A stretch of DNA of 64,000 nucleotides, taken from positions 1-64,000 of the forward strand of contig NZ_SMGQ01000017.1 in NCBI RefSeq assembly GCF_004339095.1. Reading direction: 5' to 3'. Below the pieces are notes generated by a model. It was not told where the DNA came from. It was given only the letters and a program-made list of their open reading frames with translations, and ran no database searches. Of this stretch, positions 43,243 to 53,332 are shown piece by piece. Position numbers and translations under genes: made by a program. Every line of letters begins with the position of its first letter. The stretch's first letter is position 1. This stretch comes from Natranaerovirga hydrolytica. GTDB lineage: Bacteria > Bacillota > Clostridia > Lachnospirales > DSM-24629.

Positions 43243-44841
43243 TTATTTTTTATTTGCTGGTTCAATATTAATTGTTTTGCCTTTTATACTATTGTTTTTC
43301 ATTATCTGTAATACTTTGCCTGCATAATCTTTTGGTATTTCTACAAAAGTGTACTTGTCATACATATCAATAATACCAATTAAATCACCTGACATACCTG
43401 TTTCACCAGCTATAGCACCTACTATATCCCCTGGTCTTATTCTTTGATTTTTACCAACGTTAATGAATAATCTTACCATCCCCGGCTCAGCACCTGTGTT
43501 TTCAAAGTTAAAGTTATCTTTGTATTCCTCTGTACTGTCGATTTCCTCTTGAGATGCAGTGGATAACATTTTCATACACGCTGCTGCAATATCTAAAGAT
43601 GTATAATCATCTTCTAACATTTTTTCAACTAAATTAATGTGATTGCTTAGATTTTCATTTTCAATAGTTTCTAAAATCTTTTCCACTAATATATTGTTTT
43701 TATACTCTTCTACATCACTAATAGAAGGTACTCTTTGTCTTTTAATCTTGGTTTTGGTATATCTTTCAATATCTTTTAATTTGTATTGTTCTTTACCTAC
43801 TACAAAAGTAAAGGCTTTACCCACACGCCCTGCTCTTCCAGTTCTTCCTATTCTATGGACATAGTATTCCATATCTTGTGGCACATCATAGTTGAAAACG
43901 CCTTCTACTTCGTCAACATCTATACCTCTTGCTGCTACATCTGTAGCCACTAAGATTTCTGTGTTACCCTTTCTAAAGCTGTTCATTACACGGTCTCTTT
44001 GAATCTGTTTCAAGTCACCATGTAAACCATCTGCAAAATAACCTCTACCTTGTAATAAAGATACCAATTCATCTACTTGTCTTTTAGTATTACAAAATAC
44101 TAAGGATAATTTCGGGCTATGAATATCTATTAGTCTTGTTAATATCTCAAATTTATCTCTTGGTTTAATTTCATAGTAAAATTGCTCAATATTAGGTACC
44201 GTTAATTTTTTGTGTACAACTTTCACAAGTTCTGGCTCATTTTGAAACTTCTTCGCTATGTCTAATATTGGTTTTGGCATAGTTGCTGAGAATAATATAG
44301 TTTGTCTTTCTGTAGGTGTTTGTAAAAGAATTGTTTCTATATCTTCTCTAAAGCCCATATTTAACATTTCATCTGCTTCGTCTAATACAATGGTTTCTAA
44401 TTGATCTAATTTTAAAGTCTTTCTTCTCATATGATCCATTACACGCCCAGGTGTTCCAATAACAATTTGCACACCTTTTTTTAGTGCTTGGATTTGTCTT
44501 GAGATCGGTTGACCGCCATATATTGGCAATGTTTTTATACCTGGTAAGTATTTACCAAGCTTTCTCATTTCTTCCGCCACTTGTAAAGCTAACTCTCTTG
44601 TTGGACATAATATAACAGCTTGTAAATTCTTATTCTTTGGGTCTATTTTCTCTAACATTGGAATCCCAAATGATGCTGTTTTTCCTGTTCCTGTCTGCGC
44701 TTGACCAATTACATCCTTACCTTGAAGAAGAATTGGTATTGATTTTGTTTGTATCGGTGTTGCTTCTTCAAACCCCATATCTGCTATTGCTTGTTTTATT
44801 GGATCTGAAATATTTAATGCTTCAAATTTGATTGTTTCCAT
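43243..44841 (-). CDS. deaD: DEAD-box RNA helicase with C-terminal RNA-binding domain
   Basis: A 532-residue ATP-dependent RNA helicase of the DeaD/CshA/DbpA group, acting in ribosome assembly or mRNA turnover, often in the cold. Motifs: Q motif GFEEATPIQTKSIP, AQTGTGKT, PTRELALQ, GTPGRVMDH, DEAD, SAT, and HRIGRTGRAG. A C-terminal DbpA-type RRM (about 455-528, RLFINVGKNQRIRPGDIVGAI) follows a helical linker. AAGGAAGG precedes ATG. A long non-coding region lies upstream. Confidence 0.93.
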   Translation of the reverse strand: METIKFEALNISDPIKQAIADMGFEEATPIQTKSIPILLQGKDVIGQAQTGTGKTASFGIPMLEKIDPKNKNLQAVILCPTRELALQVAEEMRKLGKYLPGIKTLPIYGGQPISRQIQALKKGVQIVIGTPGRVMDHMRRKTLKLDQLETIVLDEADEMLNMGFREDIETILLQTPTERQTILFSATMPKPILDIAKKFQNEPELVKVVHKKLTVPNIEQFYYEIKPRDKFEILTRLIDIHSPKLSLVFCNTKRQVDELVSLLQGRGYFADGLHGDLKQIQRDRVMNSFRKGNTEILVATDVAARGIDVDEVEGVFNYDVPQDMEYYVHRIGRTGRAGRVGKAFTFVVGKEQYKLKDIERYTKTKIKRQRVPSISDVEEYKNNILVEKILETIENENLSNHINLVEKMLEDDYTSLDIAAACMKMLSTASQEEIDSTEEYKDNFNFENTGAEPGMVRLFINVGKNQRIRPGDIVGAIAGETGMSGDLIGIIDMYDKYTFVEIPKDYAGKVLQIMKNNSIKGKTINIEPANKK

Positions 44842-44900
44842 TGATTACCTTCCTTTTTATAAAATATAAAAATTCTTTACTTCTATTTATAAACCCATTT

Positions 44901-45013
44901 ATATTAACTTATAACTCACCTATGCCTCTTACTATAGCAAGAGATACAAGGTTCGCTGAAAACCTTAATTTCACATCCTTGCTACCAAGTTGAAATTAAT
45001 ACTTTCATTTTAA
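44901..45013 (+). repeat. Dispersed two-hairpin intergenic repeat, copy 7
   Basis: Hairpin 1 is CCTATGCCTCTTACTATAGC, then AAGAGATACAAGG. Hairpin 2 is GAAAACCTTAATTTCA/TGAAATTAATACTTTC around CATCCTTGCTACCAAG; its inner stem differs from other copies yet still pairs. It lies about 60 nt upstream of the helicase start, within its probable 5' leader or promoter region. Confidence 0.8.
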
Positions 45014-45389
45014 CTTTATCATTTCTCTTTATTAGGCAACTTCTTATATAACTATTATTGACATAACATAGTATTTATATAACTCAATAATTAAGCTAAA
45101 GTTAATTATCCTCTTTATAAACCGACTCAATAAAAAATTTTTCAACCTATTATAACACACTTAAGCCTATTAGTATATTCTTTATTCATTCTTTTTAAAG
45201 TTCGTGACTTATGTTACATCTTCCTTATTTTTTTACCACTTATATATAATGATTGAACAATCCCGTTTCCTTTATGGTTTAGATTATTGCTTTTTTTTCT
45301 ATAATTAGTTTTTTCTATACTTTTTTTTATTGATTTTTTTTTAATCTTTGGTATATACTTATTTTATAAATTTAAACTTTTTAAATAGC
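45014..45389. other. AT-rich non-coding stretch between divergent genes
   Basis: About 375 bp between the helicase (minus) and hemolysin III (plus) genes, rich in T-runs. A TTGATT-16-TATATA pair at 45330-45357 could be a promoter towards hemolysin III. No gene, RNA or clear hairpin is supported. Confidence 0.5.
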
Positions 45390-45418
45390 TTGCATATAAT
45401 AAAACCATATGGTAGTAT
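45390..45418 (+). promoter_or_regulatory. Candidate promoter of the hemolysin III gene
   Basis: TTGCAT, a 17-nt spacer and TAGTAT, 57 nt before the start codon; moderately close to consensus. Confidence 0.35.
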
Positions 45419-45474
45419 TATAATATATCAACACATAGTTTTAAAAACTACTTATTGTAAGGAAGGGTGATTTT

Positions 45475-46122
45475 ATGAAAGCAAAAGATCCGATTAGTTC
45501 TTTAACACATTTTATTGGCTTGTTATTGTCTATTTTAGCACTGATTATCTTATTAGTAAATTCTAAAAACGTGGCATCCACTAGGCACATTGTTTCATTC
45601 ACTATTTTTGGAGTGAGTTTAATATTATTGTACTTAGCCAGCTCTGTTTATCATTATATAAGCATACCTAAATTGCGTTCCACTTTTCATAAAATAGACC
45701 ATATGATGATTTTTGTTTTAATTGCAGGCACTTATACCCCCATTTGTTTGATTGCTTTAAGAGGTGCTTGGGGATTTAGTATTTTTGGCATTGTTTGGGG
45801 TGTTGCTATTGCTGGTATTGTTTTAAAAGCGTTCTGGATTGATGCGCCTCGTTGGTTATCTACTGGGATTTATATTATGATGGGATGGATTGTTGTCATT
45901 GCTTTTAAACCTTTAGTTAGCGCTTTACCGAGTGGTGGACTTATTTGGTTAGTTGCAGGTGGCGTGGTTTATACTTTAGGAGGATTAATTTACGCACTAA
46001 AATGGCCTCCTTTACCATTTAAACATTTTGGTTTTCATGAATTATTTCATTTATTTGTAATGGCAGGCAGCTTTTGTCATTTTATGGTGATGTATTCTTA
46101 TATACTTCCTATGGCTGTATAG
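45475..46122 (+). CDS. Hemolysin III family membrane protein
   Basis: A 215-residue member of the HlyIII/PAQR family with about seven membrane segments. The conserved histidine-bearing parts are visible: SSVYHYI, FHKIDHMMIF and the C-terminal HELFHLFVMAGSFCHFMVM, which in this superfamily may bind zinc. Despite the name, family members in non-pathogens have no proven lytic role. AAGGAAGGGTG precedes ATG. Monocistronic. Confidence 0.92.
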   Translation: MKAKDPISSLTHFIGLLLSILALIILLVNSKNVASTRHIVSFTIFGVSLILLYLASSVYHYISIPKLRSTFHKIDHMMIFVLIAGTYTPICLIALRGAWGFSIFGIVWGVAIAGIVLKAFWIDAPRWLSTGIYIMMGWIVVIAFKPLVSALPSGGLIWLVAGGVVYTLGGLIYALKWPPLPFKHFGFHELFHLFVMAGSFCHFMVMYSYILPMAV

Positions 46123-46124
46123 CT

Positions 46125-46266
46125 CTAGCTCACTTACACTAAGTTTCTTGAACGACTCTTAACTTTAAAAAAAGATTTGCTTGAAGAAAAAGTCTTATAC
46201 TATATCAATGAAAGTGTCATCTCCAAATCCTTGCAAGCAAGTTTGAGAATAATACTTTCATATTAA
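46125..46266 (+). repeat. Dispersed two-hairpin intergenic repeat, copy 8
   Basis: The hairpin 1 region is diverged or replaced (46125-46200). Hairpin 2 is recognisable at 46207-46266: GAAAGTGTCATCT, the centre CCAAATCCTTGCAAGCAAG, and the right arm AATAATACTTTCATATTAA, imperfectly paired. It lies right after the hemolysin III stop codon. Confidence 0.7.
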
Positions 46267-46282
46267 GACGTTTCCTTTTTGG

Positions 46283-46319
46283 CAAATCTTCTTTTAGACT
46301 TTCAGCAAGATTTGATTTT
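46283..46319 (+). terminator. Possible hemolysin III terminator
   Basis: CAAATCTT/AAGATTTG with a 16-nt loop and ATTTTATAA after it on the plus strand. Weak T-run. Confidence 0.4.
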
Positions 46320-46617
46320 ATAACATTAACTCAATAAGATACACACCCATAATGCCTGCTACAATAACCCATACAATGTTGATTTTACAAGATGCTGCTA
46401 CAATTGCTAAAATGGTTCCTGCAGCAGCAGATAATACATGACTTGTTGAGTATAGTATATCCGGAAATATTAATGCACCTAATGCTGCAAAGGGTATATA
46501 CGATAAAAATTTTGCTACTTTTGGAGATAATGTTTTATCATTCAATTGAACCATAGGCAGGACTCTTGGTACGTAAGTGACAATAGCCATTAAAAGAATC
46601 GTTATGTATAATTTCAT
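46318..46617 (-). CDS. azlD: Branched-chain amino acid exporter small subunit AzlD
   Basis: A 99-residue protein with three to four membrane segments and the AzlD signature YVPRVLPMV near the start. It pairs with AzlC to export branched-chain amino acids. Its start codon overlaps the azlC stop by 4 nt, typical of coupled subunits. Confidence 0.92.
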   Translation of the reverse strand: MKLYITILLMAIVTYVPRVLPMVQLNDKTLSPKVAKFLSYIPFAALGALIFPDILYSTSHVLSAAAGTILAIVAASCKINIVWVIVAGIMGVYLIELML

Positions 46618-47321
46618 TGCTCTACCTCCATTTCAAAGGCATTTGCACCGATAAATGCTGCTACAGTTGTTGATAGAATAATCCTCCAACCATCTGATAC
46701 AAATCCAAATAAAGGTATCCAATATAATATGCTGCTAATGGCAATGGCTATTAATGCAATTACTATCACTTCTTTGCTTCTTTTAAAATTAGGAATGAGT
46801 AACCCAATAAACATAGCATATAACGCAATACCAAGGCTATTAATCAACACTGTAGGCAAAGCACCACCTACTATAAGACCTACCCAAGTACCTACATTCC
46901 AAGATGTATACGCAATGGTATTTAAACCTAGCAATTTGAAAGGTGTGCTTTTTTCCTTTTGTACTGAAGCAATGGCAAAGGTTTCATCTGTAATGCCAAA
47001 AGAAATCAAGCTTAATAATTTTTTCGATGTATTAAATGTAATTCTTTGTGATAATGAGGTAGACATAAGAAAGTGTCTAAAGTTAAGTATAAATGTTGTA
47101 AACACAATTTCTAACATATTGGCACCATGCATCATTAAGTTAGCGCCAATAAACTGACTGGCTCCAGCAAATACAAATAAAGACATTAATATTCCTGTAT
47201 ACAAAGGAAGTTCAGATGTTCTAATAATAAGTCCAAAAGTTATAGCAATTGGAATATAACCAATTGCTATAGGTAATCCAACTTTCATACCACTCATAAA
47301 CTCTTTTTTCTTAGTCTTCAT
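46614..47321 (-). CDS. azlC: Branched-chain amino acid exporter large subunit AzlC
   Basis: A 235-residue multi-pass membrane protein. Signature parts are visible: GLPIAIGYIPIAITFGLI, GASQFIGANLM and the LNFRHFLMSTSL motif. With AzlD it forms an amino-acid efflux permease. GAAGGTG lies about ten bases before ATG. It begins 41 nt after typA with no clear terminator between, so read-through from typA is possible. Confidence 0.93.
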   Translation of the reverse strand: MKTKKKEFMSGMKVGLPIAIGYIPIAITFGLIIRTSELPLYTGILMSLFVFAGASQFIGANLMMHGANMLEIVFTTFILNFRHFLMSTSLSQRITFNTSKKLLSLISFGITDETFAIASVQKEKSTPFKLLGLNTIAYTSWNVGTWVGLIVGGALPTVLINSLGIALYAMFIGLLIPNFKRSKEVIVIALIAIAISSILYWIPLFGFVSDGWRIILSTTVAAFIGANAFEMEVEQ

Positions 47322-47362
47322 AATTACAGTTCACCTTCTTAATAATAGTAGATGTTGTATAA

Positions 47363-49174
47363 TTACTTTCTGCTTGCTCTAGTCCTATCACCACTACTAA
47401 GTATTTTCTTTCTTAGCCTAATAGCATCTGGTGTAACTTCTACATATTCATCGTTCTCAATAAATTCTAAAGCTTCTTCTAAAGTAAAATCTTTTGGTCT
47501 TAATAATTTCACTGCATCATCTGAGCCAGAAGCTCTTGTGTTGGTTAACTTTTTATTTTTACATGGGTTAACAACCATGTCATCTTGTCTACTATTCATT
47601 CCAATAATCATACCTTCATACACTTCTACTGAAGGCTCTACAAATAATGTACCTCTTTCGCTTAGGTTAAATAATGCATAGGCCATCGTTACACCTTGCT
47701 CTTGAGATATTAATACACCATTGTTTCTTGTTGGTATATCTCCACAATATGGATGATAACCTTCCACATTCCTTACTAGAATCCCTTCACCTCGTGTATC
47801 ATTTATAAACTCACTTCTATAACCTAATAAACCTCTCGTAGGTGCCAAGTATTCTATTTTGGTGTAACCGTTTTCAGTCTCCATAGATTCCATAGTCCCT
47901 TTTCTTACGTTTAACTTTGAAATAACGGTTCCACTGAATTCATCTGGTAATGTAATGATTACTCTCTCAAATGGCTCTTCTTTTTGACCATTATTATTAC
48001 GAATGAGTACTTCTGGCTTTGAAACAGATATTTCATATCCTTCTCTTCTCATATTTTCTAATAAAATTGATAAATGCAATTCACCTCTACCAGAAACTTT
48101 ATAACCGTCAGCACCTTCTAATTCTTCAACTTTTAACCCTACATTGGTTTCTAACTCTTTATCTAATCTTTCTTTAATATGTCTTGTTGTTACATATTTT
48201 CCACTTCGGCCTGCAAAGGGTGAATTATTAACAATAAAATTCATAGATAATGTAGGCTCTTCAATCTGTATCAGTTCTAGTGGTTCAACATTATTAACAT
48301 CACAAATGGTTTCACCAATTGATATATCCGATATACCGGCAAGCACAACAATATCTCCACTATAAGCTTCTTCTACTTCTACTTTATTAATACCTTCATT
48401 AACAAATAGCTTGGCTATTTTAGCTTTCTTAACTTCTCCGTTTCTTTTAGAAACAGCAACTTCTTGATTATTTTTTAGTACGCCTCTTTTAATACGTCCA
48501 ATTCCTAATCTTCCAATATATTCATCATATGCTAATGCTGAGATCTGTATTTGAGTCGATTCGTCATCTCTGTTAGGATATACTTCTACGTTTTCTAAAA
48601 TGGTTTCAAATAATGGTGCTAAAGTAGTACTTTCTTCTGCTATTTCTTTTTTTGCTATTCCATCTTTTGCAACTCCGTACAATATTGGGAAGTCAAGCTG
48701 CTCATCATTTGCACCAAGCTCTGCAAATAAGTCAAAAGTCATATCCACAACTTCTTCAGCTCTTTGATCTTTTTTATCAATTTTATTAATAAATAAAATT
48801 GGTTTTAATCCTATTTCTAATGATTTCTGCAACACAAATCTTGTTTGAGGCATAGGACCTTCACTTGAATCAACTAATAATATAGCTGTATCCACTGTTT
48901 TAATAATACGTTCTACCTCTGATGAAAAATCAGCATGACCTGGCGTATCAACGATATTGACTTTTACGCCGTTGTACTCTATGGCACAATTTTTCGAATA
49001 AATGGTTATGCCTCTTTCTCTTTCTAGATCGTTACTATCCATTACACAATCTTTTATATCTTCGTTTTCTCTAAAAACACCACTTTGATTAAGCAATGCA
49101 TCTACAAGTGTCGATTTTCCTGCGTCAACGTGAGCGATTACCGCAATATTAACTATGTCTTTTCTTTCTTTCAT
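47363..49174 (-). CDS. typA: Ribosome-associated GTPase TypA/BipA
   Basis: A 603-residue translational GTPase related to EF-G, used in ribosome assembly under stress or cold. G motifs: [36 protein letters not shown] and NKIDKKD. The unique TypA C-terminal domain is present ([27 protein letters not shown]). The ribosome site is weak (AAGTTGGAC), unlike its neighbours. It ends 41 nt before azlC. Confidence 0.97.
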   Translation of the reverse strand: MKERKDIVNIAVIAHVDAGKSTLVDALLNQSGVFRENEDIKDCVMDSNDLERERGITIYSKNCAIEYNGVKVNIVDTPGHADFSSEVERIIKTVDTAILLVDSSEGPMPQTRFVLQKSLEIGLKPILFINKIDKKDQRAEEVVDMTFDLFAELGANDEQLDFPILYGVAKDGIAKKEIAEESTTLAPLFETILENVEVYPNRDDESTQIQISALAYDEYIGRLGIGRIKRGVLKNNQEVAVSKRNGEVKKAKIAKLFVNEGINKVEVEEAYSGDIVVLAGISDISIGETICDVNNVEPLELIQIEEPTLSMNFIVNNSPFAGRSGKYVTTRHIKERLDKELETNVGLKVEELEGADGYKVSGRGELHLSILLENMRREGYEISVSKPEVLIRNNNGQKEEPFERVIITLPDEFSGTVISKLNVRKGTMESMETENGYTKIEYLAPTRGLLGYRSEFINDTRGEGILVRNVEGYHPYCGDIPTRNNGVLISQEQGVTMAYALFNLSERGTLFVEPSVEVYEGMIIGMNSRQDDMVVNPCKNKKLTNTRASGSDDAVKLLRPKDFTLEEALEFIENDEYVEVTPDAIRLRKKILSSGDRTRASRK

Positions 49175-49276
49175 TCTTGTCCAACTTTCTATATCTTTGA
49201 GTTTTTATTATTTTTTCCCTAATTAATATATAATACAAGATTTTTTTCCAAAATGCAAATTTATTTTTTTCCATTT

Positions 49277-49303
49277 AAAAAACAGGCACTTGAAGCGCCT
49301 GCT
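49277..49303 (-). terminator. Terminator of the dCache chemoreceptor gene
   Basis: CAGGC/GCCTG core stem with partly paired inner loop, followed on the minus strand by TTTTTT, 10 nt after the stop codon. Confidence 0.75.
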
Positions 49304-49312
49304 TTATAAAAT

Positions 49313-51505
49313 CTACTTATTGACTTTAAAATCTTTTAATCGATTGGTTAATTCATCTGCTTTTTCTGTAAGAATCTCTATGTCATTATGGATTTCATCT
49401 AATGTACTATTTTGCTCTTCTATAGAAGCCGTTACCTCCTCTGTAGAAGCTGCTGTGGTTTGAGAAACACTCGATATGGTTTGCATACTGTCTTCTACAT
49501 CTACTTTAAAAGTATTCATTTCTTCTACATAAGATAATACTTCTTTTATTTTTTCTATTAGTTGGTTACTGGTTTCTTTAATTTCATCAAAGGATTGAGA
49601 AGATGTATGAACCGCTTCATACTGCTCCTTATTAATTTGTTCTGATTTCTTAACTGCCTCAACAGATTTCTTAGATTGAGACAATATTCTAGCAATAACT
49701 TCTTCAATCTCTTTAGTTGATTCAGAGGATTGTGATGCTAATTTACTGACTTCGTTAGCAACTACTGCAAAACCTCTACCTTGCTCGCCTACTCGTGCTG
49801 CTTCTATGGACGCATTAAGAGATAGTAATTTTGTCTCTTCAGAAATATCATTAAGAATCTTAATAATCTTTTCAATGTCTTGAACATCTTTGCTTAATTC
49901 ACCCATAGCTTCGGCTACTTCACCTGTTACATTATTGGCTTCATTATTTTTATCAATAAGCTTATTAACAGATTTAATACCGTTGTCTGTTATGCTTTTT
50001 ACGTTATCAGATACTTGATTCATATCGTTAATATTATTAACAACCAATTCAATCTTGTCCGCTAACTCTGTAACTAAATCCACACTTTTTTCTATTTCTT
50101 TTGATTGTTCTGTTGCACCATCTGCCACACTTTCAATTGCCTTTTGTATTTCTTCTGATATCTCACTGGTTTGTCTAGTTTTAGAGGCAATATGGGCCGT
50201 AGATGTACTGACATCATCTGCAACTTGTTGACTGGTTGAAACCAAATTTCTTATTTGTTTAACCATACCATTAAAGGTATCTGATAATGTTCTGAGCTCA
50301 TCTTTTCTTTTGATATGGGATTCAACTGTTAAGTCTCCTTTTTCTGCTTGCTGCATAGATAACATAAGTTCTTTCATTACTTTAGTCATTCTTATGGCAA
50401 AGATAATGCCTACTGTAACTGCTACAATTGCAAATACTATTGCTAACAAACTTAAGTTCATTTGCATTTCATTAATGACACCTACTATATCTTGTTCTGG
50501 TACTCCATTAATAAAAACCCAACCATTATCTTCTTGGGTGTAGGCTAATATATAGTCTTCACCTTCAAACTCATCTATAAAAACTTCATTATCTGATTCG
50601 ATTGTTTTTTCTTTTATACGATCAAATAGAGGATCTTCTATAACACCTTCTGAAGATATAACACTTCCTTCTGGTGTTATTGCAAAGGTTCTATAGTTCA
50701 ATCCATTTTCTTGATTTTCATTTTCTAATTCTCTTAAAAAGTTTCTTGTATCCACATCAAAAACTGCAACAAATCTGGCTCTACCAAATGTAAAATAATT
50801 ACCAACTGAAGCTATGTAATCATTTTCTCCTCTAGAAATAATACCATCATGATTGTCTATCCAAGTTACCGATCGATTATCCTTAATTGTATTATACCAA
50901 TCTTTTTCATTTAATTGACTCATGTTCGTATCGTGATTAGTATAACTAGGAGACGCTATTGTGTAGCCGCTATCTGTTATTATGTATATGGCCGATAAAA
51001 AAGGATCAGCTGCAATTAAACTTGCAAACCTTCTTCCAACATTAGATGCTGCCGTTCCAACTCTTCCACCTTGATTCAGTTCATAAAAAAAGTTGTCTAA
51101 TGTTGCATCATCTAATAATTGAATTTGCGCTACTTCTAACTGATTAAGTAACAATGAAAAATAATTAGTTGTTTGTACATTGGATTCATGTAACTGACTT
51201 TGAGCTTGATCTATCATTTCACTAGATGAAGTGTTTAAAGATACTACCGTAATGATGGTCACAGGAATAACAATTGTAGCTAATAACAATATAACCAATT
51301 GTGTGGCTAAACTTTTAAACTGAAACTTCCCAACTTGATTATTAGTTGCCTTTTTCTCAGAAGACTTCTTTTTAAATTTAGGTAATTTCTTGATAATTGT
51401 TTTGCTCTTATTGTCTTGTTTTGATTTTTCTTTTACCTTTTTAATTTTAGGTAATTTTAATTTTTTTACCCTGGAATTACCGTTTTTATTTTTTCTAAAT
51501 TTCAT
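49313..51505 (-). CDS. Methyl-accepting chemotaxis protein with dCache sensor and basic N-terminal tail
   Basis: A 730-residue chemoreceptor. Residues 1-65 form an unusual lysine-rich tail predicted cytoplasmic ([20 protein letters not shown] and more). Then TM1 (about 67-90), an external dCache-type domain (about 95-345, with [19 protein letters not shown] and [19 protein letters not shown]), TM2 (about 350-372), HAMP, and the signalling domain with tip [20 protein letters not shown]. dCache domains often bind amino acids or organic acids. GGAGG precedes ATG. Confidence 0.94.
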   Translation of the reverse strand: MKFRKNKNGNSRVKKLKLPKIKKVKEKSKQDNKSKTIIKKLPKFKKKSSEKKATNNQVGKFQFKSLATQLVILLLATIVIPVTIITVVSLNTSSSEMIDQAQSQLHESNVQTTNYFSLLLNQLEVAQIQLLDDATLDNFFYELNQGGRVGTAASNVGRRFASLIAADPFLSAIYIITDSGYTIASPSYTNHDTNMSQLNEKDWYNTIKDNRSVTWIDNHDGIISRGENDYIASVGNYFTFGRARFVAVFDVDTRNFLRELENENQENGLNYRTFAITPEGSVISSEGVIEDPLFDRIKEKTIESDNEVFIDEFEGEDYILAYTQEDNGWVFINGVPEQDIVGVINEMQMNLSLLAIVFAIVAVTVGIIFAIRMTKVMKELMLSMQQAEKGDLTVESHIKRKDELRTLSDTFNGMVKQIRNLVSTSQQVADDVSTSTAHIASKTRQTSEISEEIQKAIESVADGATEQSKEIEKSVDLVTELADKIELVVNNINDMNQVSDNVKSITDNGIKSVNKLIDKNNEANNVTGEVAEAMGELSKDVQDIEKIIKILNDISEETKLLSLNASIEAARVGEQGRGFAVVANEVSKLASQSSESTKEIEEVIARILSQSKKSVEAVKKSEQINKEQYEAVHTSSQSFDEIKETSNQLIEKIKEVLSYVEEMNTFKVDVEDSMQTISSVSQTTAASTEEVTASIEEQNSTLDEIHNDIEILTEKADELTNRLKDFKVNK

Positions 51506-51678
51506 TTTTAAGTCCTCCCTTAGTCGTTAGCGCTTTACTTGTTAGTTTAATAATAGCTTAATTTAGTATTAATTTCAAGGTTTATGCACAGAAATGAATG
51601 GATTATAGTAGAAATAACTTGTTTTTTGTCCATTTTTACCAAATTTCTTTCTCTAAGATTTTAATAATCCCTATTTTA

Positions 51679-52407
51679 TTATGTTTTTTTTGTTAAGTTT
51701 TTACAATTGACATCTTCTATTTCTTCGAGATAAATATGGCATAGTTCATCATAGTTTTTCAAATCTTCTTTGCCTATCTTGCTTAATCCATAAATGCCTC
51801 TTTCAACTTTTTCAAACCATCCATAATAATTTTTTCTTAGTATTGGACCGGTCTTATTTTTATCTGTACCTTTACGAACCAATTCTTTTATTTGTAATGG
51901 TCCAAAGGTTGCTAATAATGTTGCGATATGTATCGTTTTCTCTTTATATGCTGTAATGATTTTTTTTCGAGTAGAGCCTCCTATATTATAATCACCACTG
52001 CGACTTAAAAATTCTTCTTTAAGCTTTTTATTTTTTAAAGTTGTTTGGGTCATTTTTTGAGGTGTTAGCAATTCTTCTACGTAATATTTATGGCCTCTAA
52101 TGGTTATTAGAAACAAACCTAAATTTAATCGCTTAAGCAATTTGATCGTTTCTATGTATTTATTGTTTTCTAGCTTGTCGTGATTTTTTATAACCGCTAC
52201 ATAAACACCATTTGCAATTTCTTGTCTTTTTACGCCTTGTAAAATAACTTCTAAATTAAGTTGTTTTTTTAGCTCTGTGACAATTAATTCTTCTTCTTTA
52301 GAAGCTACTACATCACAATCTAAAACTTCACCTTTTACTTCATAACCTTTTTCTTCAAAATAATCTTTTATAGGCTGATATAAGTCTACTTCCTTTATTT
52401 TTGTCAT
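51679..52407 (-). CDS. DUF2161 family protein, predicted nuclease-like fold
   Basis: A 242-residue protein of the DUF2161 group. The N-terminal half shows a PD-(D/E)xK-like arrangement: an Asp in LDCDVVA, then ELIVTELKK with the ExK pair, following the conserved LYQPIKDYFEEKGYEVKGEV start. The C-terminal half looks like a winged-helix domain (ITAYKEKTIHIATLLATFG). No biochemical role is known. AAAGGTGG lies four to five bases before ATG at 52407. It follows kdgR beyond a hairpin; a link to uronate metabolism is not evident. Confidence 0.78.
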   Translation of the reverse strand: MTKIKEVDLYQPIKDYFEEKGYEVKGEVLDCDVVASKEEELIVTELKKQLNLEVILQGVKRQEIANGVYVAVIKNHDKLENNKYIETIKLLKRLNLGLFLITIRGHKYYVEELLTPQKMTQTTLKNKKLKEEFLSRSGDYNIGGSTRKKIITAYKEKTIHIATLLATFGPLQIKELVRKGTDKNKTGPILRKNYYGWFEKVERGIYGLSKIGKEDLKNYDELCHIYLEEIEDVNCKNLTKKT

Positions 52408-52432
52408 ATTGCCACCTTTTTTCTTTTTCTTT

Positions 52433-52486
52433 ATAAAATAGTCTAATAAGGATATAATTCTTGTCACCCTTATTAGACTATTTTAT
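52433..52486 (-). terminator. Hairpin/terminator after kdgR
   Basis: A perfect 19-bp stem (ATAAAATAGTCTAATAAGG with its complement) and 16-nt loop. It includes the kdgR stop codon in its upper arm. On the minus strand the descending arm ends in TTTTAT. It may limit read-through into the DUF2161 gene. Confidence 0.7.
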
Positions 52487-53247
52487 AGAGAAATATTTTT
52501 ATTTCCCATTTTAACAGATATATTTTTAGCTGTTTCTATTACAAAACTTGCTTCTTTTTCTATTTCTAGATCTTCTTTGTAAAGTCCAGTCACACTTACT
52601 GCCGCTATTATTTTGTTTTTATTGTCAAAAACTGGTGCACCAATACAAAATATATATTCTTCAAGCTCTCGATTATCAATACCATACCCTTTTTCTTTTA
52701 TGATTTCGATTTCTTTTAATAATTTTATTTTGCTATCAATGGTTCGCTTTGTTTTTTGAGTAAATTGCATTGTATTGATTAGTTCAAGTTGCTGCTCTTC
52801 TTCTAAATAAGCTAAAAGAACCTTTCCCAACGATGTAGAATAGATGTCATTTCTAGAACCAATCTTTGCTGTTGTAACCACTGCATTAGATGGTTCATAC
52901 TTGTAGATATAGGCAACTTGATCTTTGTCTAATATCCCAAGGAATGAAGTTTTCCCTAGCTTTTCTCCTAGCTCCTCTAAATAAGGAATGGATATTTGTA
53001 TAATATCATTATTATATGTATAGGCCATACCAATTTCATATGCTTTAATTCCAAGAATGTATTTTTTATATGTCTCATTCTTTTCTGCTATTAAGTTCAT
53101 ACTTAATAGTGTTTGTAGAATATCAAATGCGCTGGTTTGAGGTATATCCATTATTCTAGTAATTTCTTTTAACGTTAAGCCTTTTTTATTTTTAGAAATT
53201 AATTCTAGTATATCAATAGTTCTTTTTGAAGTCCTATTAATTCTCAT
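52483..53247 (-). CDS. kdgR: IclR-family transcriptional regulator, KdgR-like
   Basis: A 254-residue IclR regulator: N-terminal winged helix (about 1-65, TIDILELISKNKKGLTLKEI, DIPQTSAFDILQTL) and a C-terminal effector-binding domain with YSTSLGKVLLAYL and ISVTGLYKE. In pectin users such proteins sense 2-keto-3-deoxygluconate and repress uronate genes. Its place at the end of the uronate island supports this. The start is ATG at 53247 after GGGGGA; an ATG at 53262 is an alternative. A perfect palindrome lies just upstream. Confidence 0.88.
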   Translation of the reverse strand: MRINRTSKRTIDILELISKNKKGLTLKEITRIMDIPQTSAFDILQTLLSMNLIAEKNETYKKYILGIKAYEIGMAYTYNNDIIQISIPYLEELGEKLGKTSFLGILDKDQVAYIYKYEPSNAVVTTAKIGSRNDIYSTSLGKVLLAYLEEEQQLELINTMQFTQKTKRTIDSKIKLLKEIEIIKEKGYGIDNRELEEYIFCIGAPVFDNKNKIIAAVSVTGLYKEDLEIEKEASFVIETAKNISVKMGNKNISL

Positions 53248-53290
53248 TTTGTTTTCCCCCATAAAAACTTTCAGGTTGTTTTAATTTACA

Positions 53291-53327
53291 GAAAAATTTG
53301 TATGACACCAATTGGTGTCATACAAAT
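53291..53327 (-). terminator. Perfect 32-bp palindrome between kdgK and kdgR
   Basis: ATTTGTATGACACCAA (53296-53311) is followed without any loop base by its exact complement (53312-53327). On the minus strand the palindrome begins six bases after the kdgK stop and is followed by TTTTT, so it reads as a terminator. Its position 50-80 nt upstream of kdgR and its perfect symmetry also fit an operator for the IclR protein. The two roles are not exclusive. Confidence 0.7.
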
Positions 53328-53332
53328 GGATA

